Positions 18,463 through 27,161 of a stretch of 32,613 nt of DNA are shown piece after piece. Position 1 is the first letter of the stretch. Every line of letters starts with the position of its first letter. The stretch comes from Lutibacter sp. (GTDB lineage Bacteria; Bacteroidota; Bacteroidia; Flavobacteriales; Flavobacteriaceae). Position numbers and translations under genes: made by a program. The notes beneath the pieces were generated by a model. It saw only the letters and a program-made list of their open reading frames with translations, ran no database searches and had not been told where the DNA came from. The stretch lies in NCBI GenBank assembly GCA_015662775.1, contig DQTL01000208.1:1-32613 (forward strand). Reading direction: 5' to 3'.

Positions 18463-19092
18463 TTATAATTGATTTAATCTATCTTGGTATAATTCTACTA
18501 ACCGTCCAATATGATAGCCATCCATTAAGGCATGATGCACTTCTATAGAAAATGGAATTTTCTCACTATTGCCTTCTTTAAATATTTTTCCAAAAGCGAG
18601 TTTAGGAATTCCTTTGTTTCCTTCATTACCATTTCTAGGATGCTTTAGACTAGTAAAAGACAACCAAGGTAATGTTGTGCCATGAACTACAGCTAAATCA
18701 TTTCTATTATCTTCTAAAACAGCATTGCCTAATTTATGATTTTCAATCGTTTTGTTTGTTTTAATAACAAATTCATCTACGCTTTCTGTCATGTGAAAAT
18801 AGCAAAAAGAAAAGGTTTTGTCTTCATTTAAAGTCGTTGAACCTAAGCGTATCTCTTCAAATTCATAGACTTCATTTTCAAAAAAACGTAATTTAAACTC
18901 AGGTATTTCCTCCATAGCTTTCATTACATAATAATAATTTGCCCATGTAAAAGATAATTGATTTGCTTTACAGAATCTTACTAATTGAGTAACATCTATG
19001 TTTACTGTGATATTGAAAAAAGGATCTTTGTAATTTTTAAAAAACTCATACTGAGCTTTACGATTCCATATATTGGTGTTGAATTTCTTCAT
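18463..19092 (-). CDS. Chloramphenicol acetyltransferase-like (CatA-family) protein
   Basis: HHALMDGYHIGRL matches the CAT HHxxxDGxH active-site motif; LPWLSFTSLKHP is also CAT-like. Start chosen at MKKFNTNIW. Confidence 0.85.
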   Translation of the reverse strand: MKKFNTNIWNRKAQYEFFKNYKDPFFNITVNIDVTQLVRFCKANQLSFTWANYYYVMKAMEEIPEFKLRFFENEVYEFEEIRLGSTTLNEDKTFSFCYFHMTESVDEFVIKTNKTIENHKLGNAVLEDNRNDLAVVHGTTLPWLSFTSLKHPRNGNEGNKGIPKLAFGKIFKEGNSEKIPFSIEVHHALMDGYHIGRLVELYQDRLNQL

Positions 19093-19219
19093 TTTATAGT
19101 TTGCTATTTGAGTGGTAAAGATATTGAAATAAAAAAAGCTTTGCCAAAATCTACATTCTGACAAAGCCTATCTAACCAAATAATTGTTTTATTTCAATTA
19201 AGAATAAAAACAATATGTT

Positions 19220-21013
19220 TTAAAAGCAAAAAGCATTAGCTTCTATTACTTTTTCTGCTATTACTTTACGTAAAGCGATTGTGTTAGGATAATTCGTGTA
19301 CTTTGTAAAACGTTTAAGTCCCATAAGCATCATGCGTTGTTCGTCGCCTTCTGCCATATATAAAATTGCTTCTTTTGCATTTTTAGAGACACTTTCTACG
19401 GCATTAAACAAATTGAGTTTAGCCATAGCTATTTGTCCTGCTACTTTTTCTTCTCCTTCTTTTTTTGCTAGTTTTTCTGCTTTTAAGACTGCTGATTCTG
19501 CCATGTAGATTTCAATCATCAATTCTGCAGCAGCTAAAATCAATTGTTGGTGATTTTGTAAATCCATGGCATATTTTTGAACAGCACTACCAGCCACCAT
19601 TAAAAAGGCTTTTTTAAGCTTTGCTATTATCTCTTTTTCTTCTGAAAACAACACCGAATAATCAGGTGTATTGAAAGAAGGTATTGCCATTAAACTTTTT
19701 CCTACTGCTGTAGCTGGACCAATTAAATCTACTTGACCTTTCATCGCTTTTTTGAGTAACATAGAAACAGTTAATAGTCTATTTATTTCATTAGTTCCTT
19801 CGTAAATTCTTGTAATACGTGCATCACGCCAAGCAGCTTCCATTGGTGTATCTTCAGAAAAGCCCATGCCTCCAAAAACTTGAATACCCTCATCGGTTAC
19901 AAACTGTACGCCTTCTGACACATATACTTTTAAAATAGCTGCTTCTATAGCAAACTCACTAAAAGCGGTTAATTTGGCTTTCTGTAATGTTTTTCCTTCG
20001 GCTACTAATTCATCGATTTTATTTTCAACATCCATAGCTGCTCTATAAATACCTGCATCACTTACGTAGGATTTGGTACTCATGTCTGCCAATTTCTTTT
20101 GAATAGCTCCAAATTGAGCAATAGGTGTTTTAAATTGAATACGTTCATTGGCATATTCAACTGATTTATTAATGGTACGTCTTTGAGCATCATTACAACC
20201 AGCAGCTAATTTAATACGACCAACGTTTAAAGCATTTAAGGCAATTTTAAATCCTTTTCCTCTTTCTGATAACATATTCTCTACAGGGACTAGTGTATCT
20301 GTAAAGAACACTTGTCTTGTTGAAGAAGCTTTAATTCCTAATTTGTGCTCTTCTTCTCCTAACAAAATCCCATTCGGATTTTCTTTATCATAATCTAAAA
20401 CAAATGCTGTAATATTCTTATCATCTTCAATACGTGCAAATACAATGAATACTTTTGCAAAACCTGCATTTGAGATCCACATTTTTTGTCCATTGATTCT
20501 ATAGTTTTTTCCATCATCTGTTAAAACTGCAGTTGTTTTTCCTGAATTTGCGTCACTTCCAGCTTCGGGTTCTGTTAAACAGTAGGCACCAAATTTTTCT
20601 CCTGCAATTAAATCTGGTAAATATTTTTGTTTTTGGTCTTCACTTCCATAAAGATAAATTGGCATGATACCAATACCTGTATGTGCTCCATAAGCTGTTG
20701 ACAAAGAACCTGTTGCTCCAGACACGTAATCAGTTACTAACATGGTGGAAACAAATCCCATACCTATTCCTCCATAAACTTCGGGGATAGAAACTCCTAA
20801 AAGTCCCATTTCACCCAATTTTTTCATGGTCGATTCGGTTAATGCGTAATCTTTTTTCTCAAATCTTTCACGATTTGGTAATACCTCTCTATCAATAAAC
20901 TCCTGAACGGCATCACGCATCATGTTTTGTTCTTCCGAAAATTCTTCTTTTATGAATATTTCGTCACTTGTTACTTCTTTGATTAGGAATTCTCCTCCTT
21001 TGATTTTTGACAT
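19220..21013 (-). CDS. Acyl-CoA dehydrogenase
   Basis: AYCLTEPEAGSDANSGKT, QVFGGMGFSEDTPMEAAWRDARITRIYEGTNEI. Confidence 0.96.
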   Translation of the reverse strand: MSKIKGGEFLIKEVTSDEIFIKEEFSEEQNMMRDAVQEFIDREVLPNRERFEKKDYALTESTMKKLGEMGLLGVSIPEVYGGIGMGFVSTMLVTDYVSGATGSLSTAYGAHTGIGIMPIYLYGSEDQKQKYLPDLIAGEKFGAYCLTEPEAGSDANSGKTTAVLTDDGKNYRINGQKMWISNAGFAKVFIVFARIEDDKNITAFVLDYDKENPNGILLGEEEHKLGIKASSTRQVFFTDTLVPVENMLSERGKGFKIALNALNVGRIKLAAGCNDAQRRTINKSVEYANERIQFKTPIAQFGAIQKKLADMSTKSYVSDAGIYRAAMDVENKIDELVAEGKTLQKAKLTAFSEFAIEAAILKVYVSEGVQFVTDEGIQVFGGMGFSEDTPMEAAWRDARITRIYEGTNEINRLLTVSMLLKKAMKGQVDLIGPATAVGKSLMAIPSFNTPDYSVLFSEEKEIIAKLKKAFLMVAGSAVQKYAMDLQNHQQLILAAAELMIEIYMAESAVLKAEKLAKKEGEEKVAGQIAMAKLNLFNAVESVSKNAKEAILYMAEGDEQRMMLMGLKRFTKYTNYPNTIALRKVIAEKVIEANAFCF

Positions 21014-21035
21014 ATCTATAATTTTAAATGTTGAA

Positions 21036-21051
21036 TGTTGAGTTTTGAATT
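21036..21051 (+). repeat. 16-bp direct repeat copy 1 (TGTTGAGTTTTGAATT)
   Basis: Identical to 21417..21432; brackets the four-helix-bundle gene. Confidence 0.9.
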
Positions 21052-21409
21052 AGCTCAAACGATCTTTTGTTGTTTTAACGATCTTAGTTAGAATATTTAT
21101 TATATCCTGAATGTTTTTAAGCTGTTTTTCTACATTTATTCTTGTTAAATTTGACTTTTCTAAAAGTTGTAGCCAGTATTTAGTTTCTCTTGCTTCTTTA
21201 GATGAAATTGACATCTTATACAGGAAATCTTTTTTGGAAAAGGCCGCTGATGCTTCCTGAATATTAGCTCCTATACTTGTTCCGCTTCTTAAAAGTTGTT
21301 TTGAAATAACAAACTCCTTTTCATTATTCAAAGCCTTATATAATTCAATAATCATAAGGGAAAATTCAAAACTTTTCTTTTCAATTATACTTTCTTTCAT
21401 TATAGCCAT
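21050..21409 (-). CDS. Four helix bundle protein (23S rRNA intervening-sequence protein-like)
   Basis: SFEFSLMIIELYKAL...LLRSGTSIGANIQEASAAFSKKDFLYKMSISSKEARETKYWLQLL is the characteristic family pattern. Confidence 0.93.
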   Translation of the reverse strand: MAIMKESIIEKKSFEFSLMIIELYKALNNEKEFVISKQLLRSGTSIGANIQEASAAFSKKDFLYKMSISSKEARETKYWLQLLEKSNLTRINVEKQLKNIQDIINILTKIVKTTKDRLS

Positions 21410-21416
21410 TTTTAAG

Positions 21417-21432
21417 TGTTGAGTTTTGAATT
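21417..21432 (+). repeat. 16-bp direct repeat copy 2 (TGTTGAGTTTTGAATT)
   Basis: Identical to 21036..21051; an inverted relative follows at about 21450-21472. Confidence 0.9.
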
Positions 21433-21470
21433 CTTAATATAATTTAACATTCAAAACTTAAAATTCAACA

Positions 21471-22655
21471 TTATTTCAGAAGCTCAAAAACCCCAGCAGC
21501 TCCTTGACCAGCACCTACGCACATAGTAACCATCCCATATTTATTACCACGTCTTCGCATTTCATTAAATAATTGAACGGATAATTTAGAACCTGTACAA
21601 CCTAGTGGATGACCGAGGGCAATTGCTCCACCGTTTACGTTGACAATATCTGGATTGAGGTCTAATTCTCTTATTACTGCTAATGATTGTGAGGCAAAAG
21701 CTTCATTTAGTTCGAATAAATCGATTTCATTTTGTTTCATCCCAGCTCGTTCTAGTGCTTTTGGTACAGCTGCTACAGGACCTATTCCCATAATACGAGG
21801 TTCTACTCCTACTGCTGCAAAAGAAACTAATCTTGCTATTGGTTCTACATTGAGTTCTTTGACCATTTCTTCACTCATGATTAAAACAAAAGATGCTCCA
21901 TCACTCATTTGTGAGGAATTTCCAGCGGTAACACTTCCACCTGCTGCAAAAACGGGACGCAATTTCGCTAATGCTTCGATTGATGTTCCTCTTCGTGGTC
22001 CTTCATCTGTATCCACTACATAAGATTTTGTTTGTTTGACCCCATTGGCATCTACAAAGGTTTGCTCTACATTAATTGGAGCAATATCCTCTTTGAATGT
22101 ACCATTATCTAAGGCTTTTAATGCTTTTTCATGTGATTTGAACGCAAATTCATCTTGATCTTCACGAGACACTTTAAACTGTTGGGCTACAGCTTCGGCT
22201 GTGAGTCCCATTCCCCAATAATAATCTTCGTGACCTTCTTTACTAGATTTATAATCTGGTACGGCACGATAACCTCCCATAGGAATATAACTCATGCTTT
22301 CCACACCACCAGCAATAATACAATCTGCCATTCCTGATTGGATTTTGGCAATGGCTATACTGATCGTTTCTAAACCTGATGCACAATAACGATTAACAGT
22401 CATACCTGCTACATCATCAATCTTTAAGCCCATAAGTGAAACTAATCGCCCCATGTTTAAACCTTGTTCGGCTTCGGGCATGGCATTTCCTACAATGACA
22501 TCATCAATTCGTTTTTTATCTAATTCTGGAACTTTTTCCAATAAGTATTGAATGGTTTCTGCTGCCATTTCATCGGGTCTTTTAAATCGAAAAACTCCTC
22601 TAGGTGCTTTTCCTACTGCTGTTCTGTAACCTTGTACTATATATGCTGTTTTCAT
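21471..22655 (-). CDS. Acetyl-CoA C-acyltransferase (thiolase)
   Basis: NRYCASGLETI, NVNGGAIALGHPLGCTGSKL, CVGAGQGAAGVFE. Confidence 0.96.
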   Translation of the reverse strand: MKTAYIVQGYRTAVGKAPRGVFRFKRPDEMAAETIQYLLEKVPELDKKRIDDVIVGNAMPEAEQGLNMGRLVSLMGLKIDDVAGMTVNRYCASGLETISIAIAKIQSGMADCIIAGGVESMSYIPMGGYRAVPDYKSSKEGHEDYYWGMGLTAEAVAQQFKVSREDQDEFAFKSHEKALKALDNGTFKEDIAPINVEQTFVDANGVKQTKSYVVDTDEGPRRGTSIEALAKLRPVFAAGGSVTAGNSSQMSDGASFVLIMSEEMVKELNVEPIARLVSFAAVGVEPRIMGIGPVAAVPKALERAGMKQNEIDLFELNEAFASQSLAVIRELDLNPDIVNVNGGAIALGHPLGCTGSKLSVQLFNEMRRRGNKYGMVTMCVGAGQGAAGVFELLK

Positions 22656-22661
22656 AATGAT

Positions 22662-22780
22662 AAGCCCCCTCTAACTCCCCCAAAGGGGGAGAACTATGAG
22701 AGGATATTTTATTAATTGTTATACATTTCCTATTTTTTACTTTCTACTCTCCTCCCCTTTGGGGAGGTCGGGAGGGGCTT
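22662..22780. repeat. Composite inverted repeat of two GC-rich hairpins filling the thiolase-fadB gap
   Basis: CTCCCCC-AAA-GGGGGAG (22674-22690) and CCTCCCC-TTT-GGGGAGG (22751-22767), with outer arms AAGCCCCCTC / GAGGGGCTT. Confidence 0.9.
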
Positions 22781-25179
22781 TAATTTCTTAATGGTTTTCC
22801 CGTTTTCAACGTGTGTTCAATACGCTCTAAAGTTTTACGTTCTGTAAACAAACTCATGATGGCTTCGCGTTCTAGATTTAATAAATAGTCTTCCGACACG
22901 AATTGTGGCTCTGATAAATCACCACCTGCCATGATGTAGCCTAACTTATTAGCTATTAATTGATCGTGTTCTGAAGCGAATCGACCTTCTTTTAAACTGT
23001 CAGTTCCTACTAAGAACATACCTAAAGCTTGTTTTCCTAAAACATAAACCTCTTTTTTTGCTGGTTGTGTATAGCCATCCTGTACCATTTGTATGGCATG
23101 ACGTTTTGCCACAGCCAATTGACGTTCTCTATTAACTACCACAATATCTTTTCCTTTTTGGTAAAAACCTAAATCAAAAGCTTCATAAGCTGAAGTCGCT
23201 ACTTTTGCCATAGCAATATTGATAAATGCATCACGTAAACGGTTGAGTTTAACATCATCTTTTACCCATAATTCTGAGACACGTCTTGTCATTTCTTTAG
23301 TTCCAGCTCCTGCTGGAATAATTCCTACACCAAACTCTACTAAACCTGTATAGGTTTCTGCTGCAGCCACTACTTTGTCGGCATGCATACTCATTTCTAA
23401 AGCACCTCCAAAGGTCATTCCATGCGGAGCAACAATCGTAGGTACGGACGAATAACGTAAACGCATTACAGTATCTTGGAAATATTTTACTGCCATGGCT
23501 AGTTCGTCATATTCTTGTTCGACCGCTAACATAAATGCCATCGCAAGGTTAGCACCAACGGAGAAATTAGCTCCTTGATTTCCTAATATTACAGCTTCGT
23601 ATTCTTTTTCAGCTAAATCAATTCCTTTATTGATGGCTTCTAAAACGCCACCACCTAAAGTATTCATCTTAGATTGAAATTCTACATTAAGTACGCCATC
23701 ACCTAAATGTTGAATGCTTGCATCTGAATTACTCCAAATTGTCTTTGCTTCTCGTATATTATCTAAAATGATAAATGCATCTTGACCTGGAATGACTGCT
23801 TGTTTTTTATTTGGAATATCATAATAATACTTGACTCCTTCTTTTACTGAATAAAAAGAGGTGTTTCCAGAAGTAAGCATATCAACCACCCATTTATTTG
23901 GGGTGAAACCTTCTGCTTTCATCATTTCTATTCCTTTTTCGACACCGATGGCATCCCATATTTGAAAAGGGCCATGTTCCCAACCAAAACCTGCTTTCAT
24001 CGCATCATCTAATCTATACAATTCATCTGAAATTTCTGGAATTCTATTAGACACATACTGAAATAGCGGTGCAAATGTTTTTCTATAAAATTCACCTGCT
24101 TTGTCTTTTCCTTTAACTAAAACTTTAAATCGATCAATAACATTATCGATGGTTTTAGTCATTTCTAAAGTGGCAAACTTTACTCGCTCTTGTGCTTTAT
24201 ATTCTAAAGTTTCTAAATCTAATGATTGGATGGACTTTTTACCATCAACTACTACTTTTTTATAGAATCCTTGTTTTGTTTTACTTCCCAACCATTTGTT
24301 TTCCATCATCTTTTGTACAAAATCTGGAATGGCAAAACTAGCATGCATTTCATCGTTTTTGGCATTATCAGCTACTCCATTCGCTGTATGCACTAAAGTA
24401 TCTAAACCAACTAAATCAACTGTTCTAAAAGTTGCTGATTTCGGACGACCAATAACAGGTCCTGTCAATTTATCAACTTGTTCAACACTTAAACCCATAT
24501 CTTTTACGACATGGAATAAACTCATTATCCCAAAGATACCAACTCTATTTCCAATAAATGCAGGAGTATCCTTGGCTAAAACAGCTGTTTTACCTAAGAA
24601 TTTCTCACCATAACTCATTAAAAAATCCGTAACATCTTGTTTACAATCGGGTCCTGGAACAACTTCAAACAATTTCAAATATCTAGGAGGATTAAAGAAG
24701 TGTGTAACCGCAAAATGTTGTCTAAAGTCTTCGCTGCGTCCTTTATTCATATACTGAATAGGAATACCAGAAGTATTGGAAGTAATCAAACTTCCTTTTG
24801 TGCGGTATTTTTCTATTTGTTCAAAGACTTTTTGTTTGATATCTAATCGTTCAACCACGACTTCAATTATCCAGTCACAATCTTTAATTAAAGGCAAATC
24901 ATCATCTAGGTTTCCTGTAGTGATTCTTTTTGCAAAGTCTTTGTGATAAATAGGCGAAGGTTTCGATTTTAATGAGGCTGTTAAACTGTCGTTTACCAAT
25001 CTATTACGAACTACTTTACTTTCTAAAGTTAGCCCTTTTGCCTTTTCTTTATCATTTAATTCACGTGGAACGATATCAAAAAGACGAACTTCCACGCCAA
25101 TATTTGCAAAATGACAGGCTATTCCTGACCCCATTATACCTGATCCGATAATGGCTACTTTTTTAATGGCTCTTTTCAT
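22780..25179 (-). CDS. 3-hydroxyacyl-CoA dehydrogenase / enoyl-CoA hydratase bifunctional protein (FadB/FadJ-like)
   Basis: N-terminal AIIGSGIMGSGIACHFANIGVEV Rossmann fold; crotonase-like C-terminal region (GNQGANFSVGANLAM, FGGALEMSMHADKVVAAAETY). Confidence 0.94.
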   Translation of the reverse strand: MKRAIKKVAIIGSGIMGSGIACHFANIGVEVRLFDIVPRELNDKEKAKGLTLESKVVRNRLVNDSLTASLKSKPSPIYHKDFAKRITTGNLDDDLPLIKDCDWIIEVVVERLDIKQKVFEQIEKYRTKGSLITSNTSGIPIQYMNKGRSEDFRQHFAVTHFFNPPRYLKLFEVVPGPDCKQDVTDFLMSYGEKFLGKTAVLAKDTPAFIGNRVGIFGIMSLFHVVKDMGLSVEQVDKLTGPVIGRPKSATFRTVDLVGLDTLVHTANGVADNAKNDEMHASFAIPDFVQKMMENKWLGSKTKQGFYKKVVVDGKKSIQSLDLETLEYKAQERVKFATLEMTKTIDNVIDRFKVLVKGKDKAGEFYRKTFAPLFQYVSNRIPEISDELYRLDDAMKAGFGWEHGPFQIWDAIGVEKGIEMMKAEGFTPNKWVVDMLTSGNTSFYSVKEGVKYYYDIPNKKQAVIPGQDAFIILDNIREAKTIWSNSDASIQHLGDGVLNVEFQSKMNTLGGGVLEAINKGIDLAEKEYEAVILGNQGANFSVGANLAMAFMLAVEQEYDELAMAVKYFQDTVMRLRYSSVPTIVAPHGMTFGGALEMSMHADKVVAAAETYTGLVEFGVGIIPAGAGTKEMTRRVSELWVKDDVKLNRLRDAFINIAMAKVATSAYEAFDLGFYQKGKDIVVVNRERQLAVAKRHAIQMVQDGYTQPAKKEVYVLGKQALGMFLVGTDSLKEGRFASEHDQLIANKLGYIMAGGDLSEPQFVSEDYLLNLEREAIMSLFTERKTLERIEHTLKTGKPLRN

Positions 25180-25352
25180 TTGTAAAAAAGGTTTACAGTT
25201 AATTCACAAAGACGTTAAAATTAATCTTTAAAGTTACTTTGTGCAATAACTTGTTAATTTATGATTGATACATGTTTTATTCTATTTACTTACTTACATA
25301 TTGCTGATTATACTTTAATCTATTCTCGTTCTTTTATTAAGAACAATTACAA

Positions 25353-25802
25353 TCAAACTTTTGCTTTTTCAAAAATGACATTATCCTTTATCAAGACCTC
25401 AATTGTCTTAACCACTTCAAAAAACCCGTTTAATTGTTCTGTAGTTACGTGTTGCTTAACCACATTATTAAATCGTAATACAGTTGCTTTAGCAAATGCT
25501 CTTTTTTCTTTTCCGTATTCTGTTAACTTTATTAAAACACTTCGACCATCTTTGGGATGTTTTTCTCTATAAACAATCCCTTTATCCTCCATATTCTTTA
25601 AAATTCTGGATAAACTGGTTGCTTCCATTCCCATTTGCGGACCTAAAGAAGTTGAAGGTGTGCCTTTTTCATAATCAACATTTAACAACACAAATGCCAT
25701 AGCCATAGTACTCCCATGAGAAAGTGCCTCTTCATTGTACATTTTAGACACCGCTTGCCAAGTAGCTCTTAAATGATGATCTATGGATTCTTCTTTATGC
25801 AT
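25353..25802 (-). CDS. MarR family transcriptional regulator
   Basis: Winged-helix pattern MEATSLSRILKNMEDKGIVYREKHPKDGRSVLIKLTEYGKE. Start at MHKEESIDHH preferred. Confidence 0.92.
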   Translation of the reverse strand: MHKEESIDHHLRATWQAVSKMYNEEALSHGSTMAMAFVLLNVDYEKGTPSTSLGPQMGMEATSLSRILKNMEDKGIVYREKHPKDGRSVLIKLTEYGKEKRAFAKATVLRFNNVVKQHVTTEQLNGFFEVVKTIEVLIKDNVIFEKAKV

Positions 25803-26021
25803 GCAACAAAGATATAGAATTTTATTATGCACGCATAGCATATTTTGTTAAAATTAATACAACACTCTTTTATTTGTGTTTTTCTCACACAGTTGTGTGT
25901 AGAAATATGTTTTTCACAATATATTGACTTAAAACTAATAATTCAGAAAATACATATCTTAATTATCCTAATTATTTCCTAAACTTCTTGTAACGTTCCA
26001 TCTGAAATTGCTACAAATTGG

Positions 26022-26029
26022 TATTTTTG
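26022..26029 (+). promoter_or_regulatory. Candidate Bacteroidetes -7 box (TATTTTTG) for the ABC transporter operon
   Basis: Exact TAnnTTTG match 77 bp upstream of the ATG at 26107. Confidence 0.4.
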
Positions 26030-26106
26030 TAACATATTGCTTAAAAGTATTTAAACCAGTATTTTAATTCTAGAATTACCAATAATAATTAACAGCATCA
26101 ACATTT

Positions 26107-27045
26107 ATGAAGTATTTATTAGAAACAAAAGAGATTACTAAGAAATTTGGTGATTACATTGCCTTAAATAAAGTTTCAATTCGTGTGCCAGAAAAAAGTA
26201 TTTATGGTTTATTAGGACCTAATGGTGCAGGTAAGACAACTTTAATTCGTGTAATAAATCAGATAACACTACCTGATTCGGGCAGTGTTGTTTTTGATGG
26301 GAAACCTCTAGAATTAAACGATGTGCATTATATTGGCTACCTGCCAGAAGAACGTGGTTTATACAAAAGCATGAAAGTAGGTGAGCAAGCTTTATATTTG
26401 GCTCAGTTAAAAGGCTTATCAAGATCAGATGCTAGAAAACGACTAAAATATTGGTTTGATAAATTTGAAATAGGCGATTGGTGGGGTAAAAAAGTACAGG
26501 AACTTTCTAAAGGAATGGCTCAAAAAGTACAATTTATCGTAACTGTTTTACACCAACCAAAATTACTAATTTTTGATGAACCTTTTAGTGGATTTGACCC
26601 TATTAATGCCAATTTAATTAAAGATGAAATCTTGGAATTAAGAGATAAAGGAGCTACTGTTATTTTTTCTACACATAGAATGGAATCTGTAGAAGAGCTA
26701 TGTGAACACATCACATTGATTGATAAGTCAAACAAAATATTAGATGGAAATCTTCAAGATATTAAAAGAACTTTTAAAACGAATACTTTTGAAGTAGGAA
26801 TCAGTACAACTGACAAGCTTTCTTTACAACAAGAATTAGCTTCAAAATTTGAAATTAGCAATGCCAATTTTAAAACTTTAGAAGATGATTTAAAACTAAA
26901 CATTAGAATAAATGATGGAGATACTTCTAAAGATCTAATTAGCTTTTTATCAAACAAAGCAAATATCAATCATTTTGTAGAAGTGATTCCTAGTGCAAGT
27001 GAGATATTTATAAGAGCGGTGAAAAAGAATGAAAATAAAAAGTAA
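26107..27045 (+). CDS. ABC transporter ATP-binding protein
   Basis: Walker A GPNGAGKTT, signature LSKGMAQKVQ, Walker B KLLIFDEPFSGFDP. Confidence 0.96.
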   Translation: MKYLLETKEITKKFGDYIALNKVSIRVPEKSIYGLLGPNGAGKTTLIRVINQITLPDSGSVVFDGKPLELNDVHYIGYLPEERGLYKSMKVGEQALYLAQLKGLSRSDARKRLKYWFDKFEIGDWWGKKVQELSKGMAQKVQFIVTVLHQPKLLIFDEPFSGFDPINANLIKDEILELRDKGATVIFSTHRMESVEELCEHITLIDKSNKILDGNLQDIKRTFKTNTFEVGISTTDKLSLQQELASKFEISNANFKTLEDDLKLNIRINDGDTSKDLISFLSNKANINHFVEVIPSASEIFIRAVKKNENKK

Positions 27046-27095
27046 GGACTTCGACTCGATTCAATGCCCGACAACTAAAAATAAACAAGAAATTA

Positions 27096-27161
27096 CTCAT
27101 CTCGTCTTCGCTCGATGACCAAACTGATAACCAATAACGATAACCGATAACTGAGAAAAAA
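27096..27161 (+). repeat. 25-bp CTCATCTCGTCTTCGCTCGATGACC motif plus degenerate heptamers, second copy of the rnfC-rnfD spacer element
   Basis: 24/25 match to 3587..3611, followed by AACTGAT AACCAAT AACGAT AACCGAT AACTGAG then A-run and ATG. Confidence 0.92.

Noticed and set aside
18463-19092. Acquired chloramphenicol resistance gene
   Set aside because: Only CAT-family fold and active-site motif are visible; no mobile context here, and CAT-like proteins of unknown substrate are common in Bacteroidetes.
25261-25572. 103-aa plus-strand ORF over the marR region
   Set aside because: Antisense to marR with no family motif; the MarR winged-helix pattern is clear on the minus strand.
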